Assembly: GCA_012934845.2 (NCBI GenBank)
Contig: WNNJ02003079.1
Coordinates: 26,155 to 90,154, forward strand
DNA length: 64,000 bases
Reading direction: 5' to 3'
Origin: Pomphorhynchus laevis
Taxonomy: Eukaryota > Acanthocephala > Palaeacanthocephala > Echinorhynchida > Pomphorhynchidae
Shown here: positions 1 through 11,589 of the stretch, one piece after another
How positions within the stretch are numbered: position 1 is the first letter of the stretch
Layout: every line of letters starts with the position of its first letter
Made by a program: the position numbers and the translations under genes
The notes under the pieces: generated by a model
The model's input: the letters and a program-made list of their open reading frames with translations, nothing else
What the model was told of the DNA's origin: nothing
Databases searched by the model: none

Positions 1-790
1 ACTATGGTCTACAATAGCGTAACTTAGGCCCTTTTTGAATGTGCATTTTTGTTGTTTTAATCTAGTCTCTAATGGTTGGCCTGTTTGACCCACATATATT
101 TTATCGCATTCTAAACAAGAAATGTTATAAACAACTCCATCATTATCATGCTTGGGTTTATTTTTCAAAATGTTGTGTAACTTCGGTATCTTACCATTAT
201 ACAAAACAATATTTGAAGTATTTAATGTTTTATCGTTTGAAAAAAATCTTTTGAAATTAATATTCCACAAATTATTTATAAATGGTAATCCTATGTATTT
301 ATTTTCTCTTTCTGGGCCAAAAACAACTAGTTTCTCCGTTTTGGTAATTTTGTAGAAAGGCTTTTTAATGGCCCATGATGGAAAACCGTTTTTATTTAAT
401 AGAATTCTAATTATCTTATTATTTGTTTCAAGTTCATTTATATCGGAAACAATCATCTTACTTCGTAAAAACAAAGAATTAGCAGCAGATATTTTCCAAG
501 ATGTTTTTACATTGGTATTCCACGAAACAATATTTGAATTATTTGAATTATTTGAATTTTTATAATAAACGTATGTTTTTAAAATATCATTTGATGTTCT
601 ACTAACGACGACATCTAAAAATGTTAATCCATCATCTAATTCTAATTCTATTGTCAACTGAAAATTTTTATCAAAACAAATTTTGCTCTTAATATGCCCT
701 GTACATCAATTGTGTTATCACAAATAGCGAACGTATCATCGACATATCTAATCCACATAACAATTCCATCCATCTTAGTGATATTATTTA
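1..790 (-). mobile_element. Canonical Penelope-like element, 3' part of RT plus C-terminal GIY-YIG (partial)
   Basis: Read on the minus strand from about 790 down to 1, the translation gives an RT palm segment with IRYVDDTFAI (the catalytic DD box of Penelope-type RTs), then FLDVVVSR, then a spacer, then a GIY-YIG nuclease start (GVVYNISCLECDKIYVGQT followed by LETRLKQ). The CxxC inside the GIY-YIG and its position after the RT are those of canonical PLEs (Penelope/Neptune/Nematis type). In the family the RT copies the element RNA and the GIY-YIG nicks the target. The copy runs off the left edge of the window and has at least one break, so it is probably inactive. It is clearly a different lineage from the permuted PLEs elsewhere in this window. 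Confidence 0.85.
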
Positions 791-2227
791 ATAACTTTTA
801 AGGTTTAAGTTAAATAATTTATAGTTGCCGCAAAATACTACAGGATTGTCATGCAAATTAATAATAATTTTAATTATTAATAATAATTTTGACCGTAAAG
901 ATACGCTGAATATATATAGAATTAATTAAATTTTAATGTTTTGATTGTAAGTTTGAAAAACCAATCAATTCGAAAAAAGGTTTAATGTATATAGAATATT
1001 AGAGAGTGGAAAAATTACAAACTCAATAAATCTAAGAAATAGTGAAAATAAACGAATTTATAGAGAAAGATGTGATATATAGAAAGATAAATCTAGAGCA
1101 AACTGAGTACGTGAATTGGATTGAACGAGCAACTTACAATATCAACTATAGATAAATTCAACAATGCATTTCCATTTGTGTAAATAACTTGTTTACGATT
1201 AATTACTGAAAATAAATGATTACAATTGTTTAAAGGATACCGATGATTTAAGAAAGTGGCGATTTAAGTTTCGATAAAATAATTAGATGCCACTCGCTTT
1301 TCTAGATCAAAAAAGTAAATATAAGAAATCAAAACCTATTTTATACTAAAAACCGAAGTTACATAAAGTCACACGAGGCCTATACAAAGTTTAATGCATT
1401 TAAATCTATACTGAACCTCTTTCATTCACTTTGAAATTGTAACACTTTTTTTCAAATTTTGCGAGCTTGTAAAGAATATAACTAGACATAAAACACCCTA
1501 TCTAAATATTTGATGAAAATCACTATTATAATCACAGTATTTCGTAACAATCAATATTTTATAATAGTAGCTATAGATAATCAGGTAATAATTGTAATTT
1601 TCTTCCCATGTAAAAAGTTGACTATAGTTAAGATGAGATGTTTGTCGGTGTTTGGATGATAATGCCGTATATGATAAATGTATCGATTTAAGTTTAGATA
1701 CAATTTCTAATAGTCGTTGTTCAAATCTAGATCAAATTTAGACAGACTAGAATTTGGTGATCAAGGCTATTTTATGCTGATAACTAAAACGCGTTTAAAT
1801 ATGCATCAGAGCCTATTTTATTTACTAGGCTTCTAAATATTTTATCAAGGCAACATTCATTCAACTAAAAATGTTTTGGAGCAAACTAAAAGATTGACCA
1901 ATAAAAATATAAATACCAACTATTTTAGTTAGTAGATCATACATTCTATATTCTGTTAACATAGAGAAAGCTTTACGAAACTGATTCACATATATTTGAA
2001 GTAGGGGTATATTTGTACGAAAGATATAATAATTATAACTAGTATTTAACTAAAATGCAACCACTGACTAAATATAAATACGTGTTCAAAAATACATGAA
2101 TCTAAATTGATAATATATGCTATAGATATTCTTTTTTACTGGTTAAATTTGTTTCTTAAATCAACACAATATTATAAATAAATTCGATCTAATTGTAGGA
2201 AAGCAAATGATCAGTGAATGCGGTAAT
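791..2227. other. AT-rich non-coding stretch
   Basis: No open frame with recognisable protein content, no RNA gene and no clear tandem repeat were seen. Base composition is strongly AT-rich with scattered short A and T runs. It separates the left-edge PLE from the RLE-LINE remnant. Confidence 0.5.
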
Positions 2228-3900
2228 AAAAAATAGTTTATTAGAAACGTAGTGCTGGTTCTTCTGCCGACTCCGCAAAACAAGCCGCATGTCCTCGTTG
2301 CACCGCTGCGCTTATTCGCTTCATGAGGAAACTAATTTCCCGTTTATCTCCGGTCGACCGAACTAATTTTTTCACGTGAACTGCAAATAAGTCGCTGCGC
2401 TGGTCATGGTTTCGATGCTTATCGGAACAAACTTGTACTGCCACTCATCTAAGCCGCTATATTTGGTACGTTTCACAAGTTCAGCATGATCATCAACGGC
2501 ACTTGCAGAATGTACTGCGTGCGCTATGTGAGTGGCTGCGAGAGTGTTTGGGAATGTAAAGTCCCAAACAAGCACTCGCCCGCCTCCAACGGCAGTAACG
2601 AAGCCCTGTCGAGCCACATGCCGTCGTCTCTAGTCAAACCGACAGGTTCAAGTATGGATGGAATTCCTGCGAAGGCTAGGGCCATTCCCACAATTTCATA
2701 AACCGCTGAATGGCGTACATTTATGCCTTTTTTTTGCAGTTTAGCGAATGGGCGCTGTTTCTCCGGACCGCTTCTCCGCATATATATCGATGTGGTTGAG
2801 CACATTGAACGCCAAGTCTAAGTGCAACGACCGTGGACAATGATTGGTCATCAAGTCGGGTGTCAACGGAAGTTATCGGTAATGCTTCGAGGAAAGTGCC
2901 AGACAATTTTGAAGCGGTAGCAATGAATCGAGCACGAGATTCAGGACTAGTTGCTTTGTTGACAAGCTTTTGATGGCACGCATTATAATTGTTCACCGTA
3001 TATCGTTTTAAATGGTTGGCATTGATGGGATCGTTGCCTGAAATTCAGAGTGCATTGGCCTGTAGCTTTTTCAAAGTATGGGTATGGTAAGAGTGGATAA
3101 AGTGACGGGCAGTTTCTTAGCAGTCTCTTGGTTAACTTTTCTTATTAAGCATACGGAGGAGCCGAACTTAGGTATCACAACTTTCAACGCTTGTCGGATG
3201 CCGTATGTACCAGCGCATGCCGCACATACCTCTCGTATGTACTGCTGCCTCGACACTGCATCGTACGCCGGTGCCTAACTGAACCTGAATAAGTTGGTCA
3301 ATAAGCAACTCGATAGCAAGCTGGCTTGTGAGCTTGGCGGCTATGTGACGAATGGTAAATCCCACTGCAATAAGTCGAATGCCACAGTCTTTTTTAGAAG
3401 GAGGGTAGTCCGCCTCTACAAAGAATTTTGATATCATTTTCCGGCACCATCCCGCTCAAGATAGTCGAAATCAAGTTCGCCAATGCCTTGGAAATATGAA
3501 TCACAGTCGCGCCCGAAGAATGCCCCTGAAGGTCTCATAGGTGCATATGACTTAGGCCATCCAAGCCTGCTGCTGAAGACGGCGGGAAGGAAGGTAGTGT
3601 TGATGTTAGGGACGCGGCGGCAACAACCATTCTGCACTCGGGTTCTTGATTAAAAGACTGCCTATATGCTGTAAGACGTCGAGTAGGATGTTTCGCCCTC
3701 TGTACAGGTGTAGTGATTTCGTCGTTTTGCAGGAATGTAGCGTCACTGCATATCATTGCAAAGGCTGCGAGGACGTTAGTTGCAGTGGCTGTTCGGACGT
3801 TTATTACAGCGGCAGTTTGATCGTTTAGTGAGGCTCGATCGCTCAATGGAGCGGCTGGGTGGACGTTAGTTGCAGCGACAGCTCGGTCGTTCACTGCAAC
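2228..3900 (-). pseudogene. Decayed RLE-type retroelement (RT remnants plus C-terminal zinc/endonuclease domain)
   Basis: Several minus-strand frames in succession match one widespread animal RT family. From high to low coordinates: SFPPSSAAGLDGLSHMHL (N-terminal RT), then IRLIAVGFTIRHIAAKL and QLGTGVRCSVEAAVH (RT fingers), then an apparent gap over the YADD region. Next come SGTFLEALPITSVDTRLDD and GVNVRHSAVYEIVGMALAFAGIPSILEP, then VLVWDFTFPNTLAATHIAHAV, KYSGLDEWQYKFVPISIE and FLMKRISAAVQRGHAACF. The C-terminal part (RHN-type block, EP, then WDFT) has the layout of a CCHC plus PD-(D/E)xK-like endonuclease domain. The palm is missing and the frame changes repeatedly, so this is a fossil. GC content is above that of the flanks. 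The exact clade (R2-like or other) cannot be fixed by eye. Confidence 0.7.
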
Positions 3901-4060
3901 GACTGCGAGGTCGTTAATTGCAACGGCAAATTCAATGGTTTATTGCAGCCGCAGTTCGATCGTTTATTGACGCGGCAGCTATATCTTTTATTCATCGTTT
4001 TTTTGCAGCGGCAGCTAGATCGTTCACAGCGGCAGCTCGTGTATTTTATTGCAAAAAATG
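3765..4060. repeat. Degenerate minisatellite, GCAGCGGCAGCT/CGATCGTT units
   Basis: Roughly ten imperfect copies of a unit of about 24-30 bp built on TTATTGCAGCGGCAGCTCG and GATCGTT lie in tandem between the RLE-LINE remnant and the plus-strand LINE-A copy. Spacing and sequence vary. The open frames across it on both strands are products of the repeat and not evidence of a gene. Confidence 0.6.
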
Positions 4061-4074
4061 TGCAGCTTTACAAC

Positions 4075-7000
4075 GACGGGCCTATCAAAGGAATGCAAAA
4101 TAATGCTCAATTATCCAGTAAATACAGGAAAGAAGGTATATATTTTAACTTCTGATTTCACTCTTGAGGGGGAACTTCCCTCGATACCAAAATTAGCTAA
4201 CTTAGTGGTTATAAAACTACTAGAGCCTCTGAAAAGTCAGAGTTTATATAAAACCTTTCTAAGGTGGTTTGCTAACTAGTTCAAAAAAATAATTATCTTC
4301 AACTGTGTAAAATATTATGAGACTGAAATAAAAATATCTCTTGCCACACCAGATCTGTCCAAGATTTATATAAATATTTAAATGGCACGCATTCGAAAAT
4401 TGCAGCTATTTCGTCCAAACCAATCATGGCTACGTTAAAAATTAACAATATGCCACATTCCTATCCGACGAAGATGTATCGATGCTGGAAGAAGAATTCA
4501 ATATCTCTTGCGTTCGATTTAAAATCCAAAAAAAATGGATTCCACATCCCGGTGGAGTTCTGCAATACACCGGATAATGTGGCACAAAACCTGTCGATCT
4601 TGACTTCAAACCCTTTCATGAGGTTCAATCTGAATTTTTTCCTTAATTGAGACCGACTCCCTAACTTACTCCCACTGTCAACAGTGAGGGTATTGGGCGT
4701 CGGGTGGATCCCTACCCCAGAAGTACGGGGTGTGCGGAACTTCTACTATTCATTCTGAAAAATGCGTGGATAAACCACACTGCTCTAACTGCGGAGGGAA
4801 TACCCCGCGTTATCAAAAAGATGTAAAAATTTTCTGGTTCAGAAAAGGCGGAAAGCGTCCCACTTCGGTTACACTGTCGCAATGGGAAGTACTCAAGAGC
4901 ATTTTTACTGAATATCCTTCAGGAGAATTCGGGAGGTGATTCCGCCCTTAGGCTTCTATCTGGTAGAGATGCAGATGTTATAGTCTTTCAGGAGACACGG
5001 TCTATTCGTCTACCCCTGGACATTACTCGATTTATCCCAAAGCATATCTACATGCACTTCACTCCGTAAATAACCCTCCCCACTTTTATTCATCTCAAGG
5101 TATTTTAATCCTAGTTAAATGTTCCTTGAAGTCCTCTGTCATATTGAACTTATCATGTCCTGCCATGTCTTGTTAAGTTATAGTCCTTATCAAAAACGGT
5201 AAACGCATCAGCCTAGCCAATATCTACATCTGGCCGGGGCTGATTCACAAGAACCGTGACTTCCTGAATCGTATTTTAGGAAGTGGCTACAACCTGTTAC
5301 TCGGTGACTTCGACGACATAACTGGTCGTTGGATTAATGCAGCACTCCGCAGAGCTAGTAACGATAATCTTATTCACAAACTACCGACCCCTACCATTCA
5401 TTGCTCAACAACAAACTCACTCCTCGACATCTTACTGCTACATGGAACGTGGTTGCTAAAACCCATCTGCACTGAGCAGTCGCGCCAACAATTGACCACC
5501 TTTCATGACCTAATAAGCTAGCGACTAGAGGAAGATCGTTGCTTAAAAAGAGGTTTCACTGATCCAATTAGCGTTGCCTTATTTCAGGCATCTATCCAAC
5601 TTTTCCCAAGAATAGGGAATGATAGTTTAAACGAATTTACTTCCCACCTCTCTTCGCAAGCTACAGGGATCCTTTCGACTACCTACAAAGGTCGCATTTA
5701 CAGTTCCACTCCGACAAAACTCAAGGTCGTAGCTAAAATGGTACACCTTCCCAATCTCTGTTTCCTTAAGGCAGGTTCTCTCGAATGAATACTGGAGTTC
5801 TAAATATAGGCTCCAGCTGAGTAGGGACATGACGAATATTGTCGTCTTTATCCCTATCAGGCTTCCTACTGGAAGATATTCAAGATGGAAAAATTTGTCT
5901 GCTAGCGTGAGAGGGCATCGGGGTGGATCGGTAGCGGATGTCTTGATAGAGTTTTGGAGGAATTACTAGCCCTGCATAACTATGGAGCCACGCTTTATCA
6001 CCAACCAATCCCGCCTTGGGGTGATTTCAGGATCATAGATTTATCCGTTGCGGATATTCTTAAGTCATGGAGCACACTTCTGGGCACCTCCACTCTCTTC
6101 TAGGATTTACCAGCTTTTGACAGCCGATAACGAAGAAAAGTTTCCGTCACGATGCTGTTAGCCTCACCATCCTATGTAGCCGGCATCAGCATCAATCGTA
6201 GAATATTTTTACCTAAGTGAAATTCGGATTTATGTACTAAAGACCTGCGACCCATTTCGATTTAAAATTTCCTCATCTCCATCTAAGAAAAATCGCTTCT
6301 GCGTAGAATCAGTGACCATTTAAGTAAGCGTAACTTGAACCAAGAGTTTTAATGGGTTTGTCCAAGGTCGCTAGGTCAATTCAGCAATTAAAGTGCATCA
6401 GTTTTGTTAATATAACATTCATCAGCTTGCTTTGGCTGTTTTTGACTTTTCTGCTGCATTTGACCGGATATCCATTACCTTCGTTATCTTCTCTCTCGTG
6501 CCCCTCAGGTTGCCTGCGATAATTTTTAACAGGGTGGAGGTATTGATGTATACCTAGCGGTATTGATAAGATGACAACCCTGATGCACGTCAATTCTACC
6601 CTATTACAGGTGTGCCTCAAGGATCCTCACTTTCTCCTATCTTATATCTTGCAAGCTCCATTGTTTTATTCAAGGCATTTAAACGCGATCATCAACTTGT
6701 GTTATACCCTAATGATACCACGGCCCTGTTTTCAGGACGCACCGTTTCTTTTTAAGATTAAAAGATCAGTTACCCACATCCAATCTTATTTAAAACTGAG
6801 AGAAATCGCATGTTGTCGTCTTTTATGGCGCCCCTACCACCAAAAAGAAGCTTAAAAGACTAGCACTCTCTGCATTCTCTCCTATTTTGCATCCTCAACC
6901 ACTCCGCATATTCACGAGTTGAGTAAAATATCTGGGGTTCACTTATGAATTGGTCGGCTAAAGCTGACCTGGATAGACTTAAACGTATTTTGAATAGAGC

Positions 7001-7300
7001 TAGATGGGGTCTGAAACCGGCCCAGCATATGTCATTGAATGCGAAAACCTAAGTGCGCCCTTGGGATACTTGAGCTATCTCGGGATTAGTCTTCTTCTCT
7101 AGAGGACGTCCCAGAGAGTAAATACTAAGGTTTCTCAAGCTCCTTATCTCGATATTACCGACCATATCTGCCTCGACTAAACTCTTAGGTGATGATAGAC
7201 CTTGAATGGTTCAGTCGGAAGTCGGCGCCCTAGTGCGGCTGGGGGGGGGCTTAGATTCCTCTGATCCTGATGCCGTGAGTGTTGTAAAAATGGCACAAAA
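4075..7300 (+). mobile_element. LINE-A copy 1, decayed plus-strand copy
   Basis: Plus-strand remnants follow the LINE-A order. ORF1 begins near 4,080 (LEGELPSIPKLANLVVIKLLEPL, matching the ORF1 start of the minus copies). A CCHC zinc-knuckle region follows near 4,660-4,840 (CGTSTIHSEKCVDKPHCSNCGG). AP-endonuclease pieces lie at 4,930-5,520 (VIVFQETRS; LLLGDFDD-like). RT pieces run from 5,550 to 7,260 (DFSAAFDR-like, a decayed YADD box, and GLVFFSRG-like near the end). Many stops and frameshifts break it. The 3' tail seen on other copies is not preserved, because the 3' end abuts the low-complexity run before the PLE. It is clearly more diverged than the minus-strand copies at 24-35 kb, so older. 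Confidence 0.75.
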
Positions 7301-7344
7301 GTTGTCGACAAGAATATTGATATGCGTATTACTTGTTCGCTGGT

Positions 7345-7440
7345 TTAATATGCTGTTTCATTGTTTTCTTTCTTGTTGTTTTCGTTGTCTTGTTGTTTTC
7401 TTGTTCTTTCGTTGCTTTCTTTCGTTGTTTTCTTTCTGCA
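7345..7440. repeat. TTGTTTTC/TTTCTTG low-complexity tract
   Basis: A pyrimidine-rich run of loosely repeated TTGTTTTC and TTTCTTG units lies directly before the GIY-YIG frame of the permuted PLE. It may be simple-sequence filler at the LINE-A/PLE junction. Confidence 0.55.
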
Positions 7441-8347
7441 AAACCGCAGGTGTAGTGTATCTTATACAATGTACATGTGGATTGCAATATATGGGAAACC
7501 ATATCAAATGTTAAAAACTAGGTTTAGGCAACACATATATAATATACAGTATAATAGTCAAACTATATTTCATAAACATATGAGATTAATAGGACATGAT
7601 ATTAAAAACTGTAAATTATTTATTTTAGAACATATTATCGAAGAAAACATTTCAATATTAAATCAAAAACTATTAGAAAAAGAAGATTTTTGGATTAAAA
7701 CGCTTAATTCCATGTACCCATTAGGATTGAATGACGTGGTACAAGGAATTGGCAGAAGTAGTATAATACATAATAAACAACTATATTATAATAATCCGGT
7801 TAAACGCAAACCAAGAAGTCATGGTGATAAAAGGAATAAGAAAAATATAGTTAAAATATTAAAAAAGATATGTATATAAATGAGCACTTAGAAATATTAA
7901 AACAACTTTTAAGAGATAATAATCTAAAAGATCTTTATGTAAATATAAGAAGTTTTTCTAAATGTATCATTTGTTTAATAAATTAAAAATTAATTAACGA
8001 CTATGATAGGCTAAGTTGTATAATAGACAGTCATTGTAATATAAAATACTACAATCGTACAATAAATTTTAATAATAACAATAGAAAATATACATTAACA
8101 CTAAACTTCATTAATAAATGTATAGATAACACAAATATAGCCGGACTTTCAAATAATTCTAAAAGTTAAGAAATAATGGGGTCAGATTTAAGTAAATATA
8201 TTCCTAAAATAAGGTATAAACTCCTACCACCATTAGGACGAAAAATTTGTAATTATAATAAAGAATTAAAATCAATATGTAACGATAATATTAGAAACAT
8301 AATGGAAACAGAATGCTATTGTAAAAGTCTTAGTTTTGATAAAACAA
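7440..8347 (+). mobile_element. Permuted Penelope-like element, 5' part (N-terminal GIY-YIG)
   Basis: From about 7,440 the translation reads AGVVYLIQCTCGLQYMG (GIY-YIG with the C-x-C form), then LKTRFRQHIYNIQ and FHKHMRLIGHD (Arg, His and His positions), then LLEKEDFWIKTLN and YPLGLN, the classic GIY-YIG end. A basic linker and the N-terminal part of the RT protein follow (SDLSKYIPKIRYKLLPPLG, KELKSICNDNIRN). So the nuclease precedes the RT on the same strand, the permuted arrangement known from the Naiad/Chlamys group of PLEs. The last 271 bases (8,077-8,347) recur at 11,912-12,182 on the other side of RTE-1. The copy is broken a few times. Confidence 0.75.
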
Positions 8348-8513
8348 ATTTATTAGTAATTCGTACATTTATGAATATTTGTTCGTTGACAATATTTGCT
8401 GTTTAAAACGATGCATTTTATTTGTTCCTGATATATAATAAAATCATGCAACACAAAGAAAACAAATATTATGGGTATTTTGAAATATTAATTTTGAAAT
8501 TAATATTTATTAA
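8348..8513. other. Unassigned AT-rich spacer between PLE piece and RTE-1 3' end
   Basis: These 166 bases match neither the other PLE copies at the corresponding position nor the second RTE. They lie between the end of the duplicated PLE segment and the apparent 3' end of RTE-1. Confidence 0.4.
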
Positions 8514-8651
8514 TCTTCTTCTTATTCTTCAGCCTTTGTCCCGCTTTGAGGCAGGGTCGGCTATGTGAGATTTAGCCCTCTATTTCGCTCTATTTTCGGC
8601 TTGGTCTGGGTGAAGTCCAGCTGCCTTGAGATCTGTGTAAAGGCCATCTAA

Positions 8652-9605
8652 TCATCGGTGCTTGGGTCGACCTCTCGGGCGTTTGCCTATGATCTCATAC
8701 TTTAAGGCGGTATTTGCAAGGGAATAATTTTCACTCCGCAACACGTGGCCATACCACCGGAGTCTGGCCCCTTGCATTTTATTTACGATAGGGGCGACGC
8801 CGTATCTTCGGAGGATGTCCATATTTCTCACGTGGTCATATCGGGTAATTCCGATTATCCACCGCAGCATTTTCGTCTCCATGACCGCAAAGCGTCGTTC
8901 CGCTGCCTTGGTAATAGGCAAGCACTCTGTGCCGTACATAGCCACAGGGCGAATGATTGAGCGGTATATCTTTGATTTCAGGTGATCCTTGATGCGACAG
9001 TCACATAAAACACCTGTCGTCGCTCGCCATTTTGTCCACGCTGAGCTTATTCGTGCATTGACTTCATAAGTCACGTCGCCGCTTGCCGAGAGTATGGTTC
9101 CGAGGTACTTGAACCGGTCCGTTCGTCTCAGGTCAAAGCCAGTAATATTGATGGTGCCACTTTCATGTGGGTCTGTTGTGAGGTATTCGGTCTTGTCTAG
9201 ATTAAGTCGTAGTCCGTATTGTGCGAGTCGGTTATTCCATACAGTAGTTGATTCCTCCAGGTCCTTTTTGTTGTCCGTCGCCAGCCAGACATTGTCAGCG
9301 TAAAGAATGGTATATGGAATCGACTTTTGAATATCACGCGTTATAGCGTTCATAACTGTGTTGAATAATGCCGGTGAGAGAGCACTTCCTTGATGGACCC
9401 CCACTGATATTTGAAATGGCTGTGACATTCCAGCTGCGCTTAGAACCCGACTTTCGGTATTCTCGTAGAGCAGCATCACCCATCGGATTAGATGTTCCGG
9501 GACTTGATGCTGACGCAGCGCATACCATATTAATTCATGTGGTACACGATCAAAAGCCTTTTCCAAATCTAAGAATACAACGTGGAGCGGCTGATTTTTC
9601 TCCAA
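8652..9605 (-). CDS. RTE-1 reverse transcriptase, C-terminal half
   Basis: A 317-codon open frame. RT boxes in order: VVFLDLEKAFDRVPHELIW (catalytic Asp), VGVHQGSALSPALFN, and TILYADNVWLA where the usual YADD reads YADN. This is followed by LRLNLDKTEYL and FKYLGTIL. The tail SIIRPVAMYGTECLPITK, METKMLRWIIGITR, RLRWYGHVLR and RPRGRPK is the standard RTE C-terminus. YADN at the active site replaces the second catalytic Asp, so this protein is probably not active even if translated. It overlaps the upstream RT frame at 9,569-10,243 in another phase. Confidence 0.85.
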   Translation of the reverse strand: MEKNQPLHVVFLDLEKAFDRVPHELIWYALRQHQVPEHLIRWVMLLYENTESRVLSAAGMSQPFQISVGVHQGSALSPALFNTVMNAITRDIQKSIPYTILYADNVWLATDNKKDLEESTTVWNNRLAQYGLRLNLDKTEYLTTDPHESGTINITGFDLRRTDRFKYLGTILSASGDVTYEVNARISSAWTKWRATTGVLCDCRIKDHLKSKIYRSIIRPVAMYGTECLPITKAAERRFAVMETKMLRWIIGITRYDHVRNMDILRRYGVAPIVNKMQGARLRWYGHVLRSENYSLANTALKYEIIGKRPRGRPKHR

Positions 9606-10243
9606 GTGTTTTCTAGGAGCAGTCGTGATGCGTGGATAGCGTCAGTGGTGCCACAGTTTTTTACGAATCCTGTTTGGTTTACGGTGATATCAACAATGTC
9701 ACGGATACGCTTATCTAGAATTCGTTCAAATATTTTCATCGTTTGCGAGATCAGTCGAATTGAACGGTGACTTGAGCAGTCCGCTGCGTTCCCCTTCCTT
9801 TTCCATTTTGGTATCGTGGTGCTGCTCTGCCAGTCGCTCGGTATCCTATACTCATCAATAATCTTGTTGAAGAAACTGGTTAGCCAGGGGATTGGGTCCC
9901 AGCTTTTGGCTTTCCAGAGCTCAGTCGCAATGTCGTCTGGACCTGTGGCTTTGCTAGTCATCATACGCTTTAATGCATCTTTCACCTCGTCCTCACTTAT
10001 TTGAGGTAATGGACCGGACGTTTCTGCAACTTTTGGGATCGGTAGATGCGGAAACTCTTCATTTGAGATTTCCTCAAAATGATCACGCCATCTATCTCGA
10101 ACTTTCTGTCGATCAATTATTAGTTTGCCGTCCCTTCCATTAATGCAGTAAAACTTTTCGATGTCCTGCGTGTTTTGATGCCTTCGCTTCACAAGCCGAA
10201 ATAGGTCTCGTTCACCATCGCGTGTATCGAGTCTTTTGTGCAC
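9569..10243 (-). CDS. RTE-1 reverse transcriptase, N-terminal half
   Basis: A 224-codon open frame joining the endonuclease to the RT palm. It contains SEDEVKDALKRMMTSKATGPDDI (the K.GPD box), WKAKSWDPIPWLTSFFNKI, IPSDWQSSTTIPKWKRKGN, CSSHRSIRLISQTMKIFERIL and NQTGFVKNCGTTDAI, which are RT boxes 0-2 of RTE elements. A frameshift near 9,570-9,605 separates it from the palm. Confidence 0.85.
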   Translation of the reverse strand: MHKRLDTRDGERDLFRLVKRRHQNTQDIEKFYCINGRDGKLIIDRQKVRDRWRDHFEEISNEEFPHLPIPKVAETSGPLPQISEDEVKDALKRMMTSKATGPDDIATELWKAKSWDPIPWLTSFFNKIIDEYRIPSDWQSSTTIPKWKRKGNAADCSSHRSIRLISQTMKIFERILDKRIRDIVDITVNQTGFVKNCGTTDAIHASRLLLENTWRKISRSTLYS

Positions 10244-11587
10244 CTTATCGTAGTGTACAGCTCTGACAATCGCAACGGCCTTTTTGACTTTATCTTGGAT
10301 AGGTGGTATGCATGCAAGTTTGCCTGTGTCTTGTCGCCGAGATATATATGGAACATTCGTTTCTTATCCTTGACTTTCGATTTCACATCTTCAGTCCAGA
10401 GCCACGTATCGCGCTTAATGTATCTTTTACCGGCTTTTGTACGACCAAGTGTCTTATCCACCATGGTATGTACTATATGTGCAGTATTGATCCACGTTTC
10501 TTCAACTGTGGTTACTTCGGGAAGCCGTATCCTCGAGATTATCTCTGCTTCCCTATCGCCAAAATTCCACCATTTGGTTCTTGATGGTCCCGTGCGATTT
10601 TCCATCACGTTTTGCTGCGGTGGCTTGATTTTCATGACTGCAATTATTGGGCGGTGTTGCGTTGTTAGTGTCTCGTATGGTAAGGCCTTGACATTAGTTA
10701 CAGTGGACAAGTTTTTACGCCGCACGAGAATATAATCGATTTGGGTTTTAATGTTCGTGCTGTAATATGTTGGGAGCTGCGTGGATCGCTTGATGAACCA
10801 TGTATTGGTAATAACGAGATCATGCGAGTCAGCAAACTCAATTATTCGTTCTCCATCCTTATTCCGTTGACCATAGCCTTTGCCACCATGGCATAGAAAA
10901 TCCATCAGCAGTCTGCCCGACATGTCCGTTGAGATCTCCAGCAATTATGATGAGGTCTGCAGGAGAGATTTCCCGTGTGTGAGCGTCTAGCGTTTCCCAG
11001 AAGGCATCTTTCTCCATCTCACTGCGTCCAGTCTGTGGTGCATATGCGGAGAAAATGTGAGCTATGCGGTCCGCAGTTGCAATGCTTATTTTAATGAGTC
11101 GATCGGTGTAGCGACTGACCTCCATAAGTGAATCACGGAGTCGATCAGAAATTGCAATACCTACTCCGCTGCTAGTTCCCACCGTACCATAGTAGAGAAG
11201 CTTGTAGCCACTGTTACCACGTTCCTGCTCCATATTGTACGCTTTAGATCCGTTCCACCGTGTTTGTTGCAGTGCACAAATATCTATTTGTCTTCGTCTC
11301 AGCATTGATGCAATCTCCTCAACGTTACCAGTGAGAGTACCCACGTTCAGAGATGCTACACGAATCTTTTCGCCTGACGTCTCCTTATTTCTTTGGACTT
11401 GCTTGCATGTGCCCCGACGCCGTCCTTGCGTCAGGAACCCTCGTATATTTTTCGGCCGAGCCGGGACCCGCCCTGCCGCGTCGATTGCGGTGTACGCCCT
11501 AGTCCCAGTGCAAACATTGGAAGGCTTTTCTGTCATGATGCGTCGATTTGATTTTGTGACTGGCCTGTCGCAACAGCCTATCGTCAA
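10189..11587 (-). CDS. RTE-1 AP-like endonuclease region (two overlapping frames)
   Basis: The frame at 10,859-11,587 carries EKIRVASLNVGTLTGN, ICALQQTRWNG, GVGIAISDRLRDSL, IFSAYAPQTGR and LIIIAGDLNGHVG, the APE-type nuclease motifs with the GDLNGH metal site. The frame at 10,189-10,944 continues with TQIDYILVRRKNL and TQHRPIIAVMKI (the final Asp/His block, with TTQHRP where many elements have SDHR). The nuclease nicks target DNA to prime reverse transcription. The two frames overlap by about 85 bases in different phases near 10,860-10,944, so one frameshift interrupts the domain. Confidence 0.85.
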
Positions 11588-11589
11588 CC

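Noticed and set aside
2228-3900. Bacterial contamination, because of higher GC content
   Set aside because: The frames match an animal retroelement RT family also present at 31.6-33.1 and 52.2-54.8 kb, so the composition belongs to the element.
3859-4155. Open frame over the minisatellite as a protein gene
   Set aside because: It is made of repeated translation of the minisatellite unit. Frames are open on both strands for the same reason.
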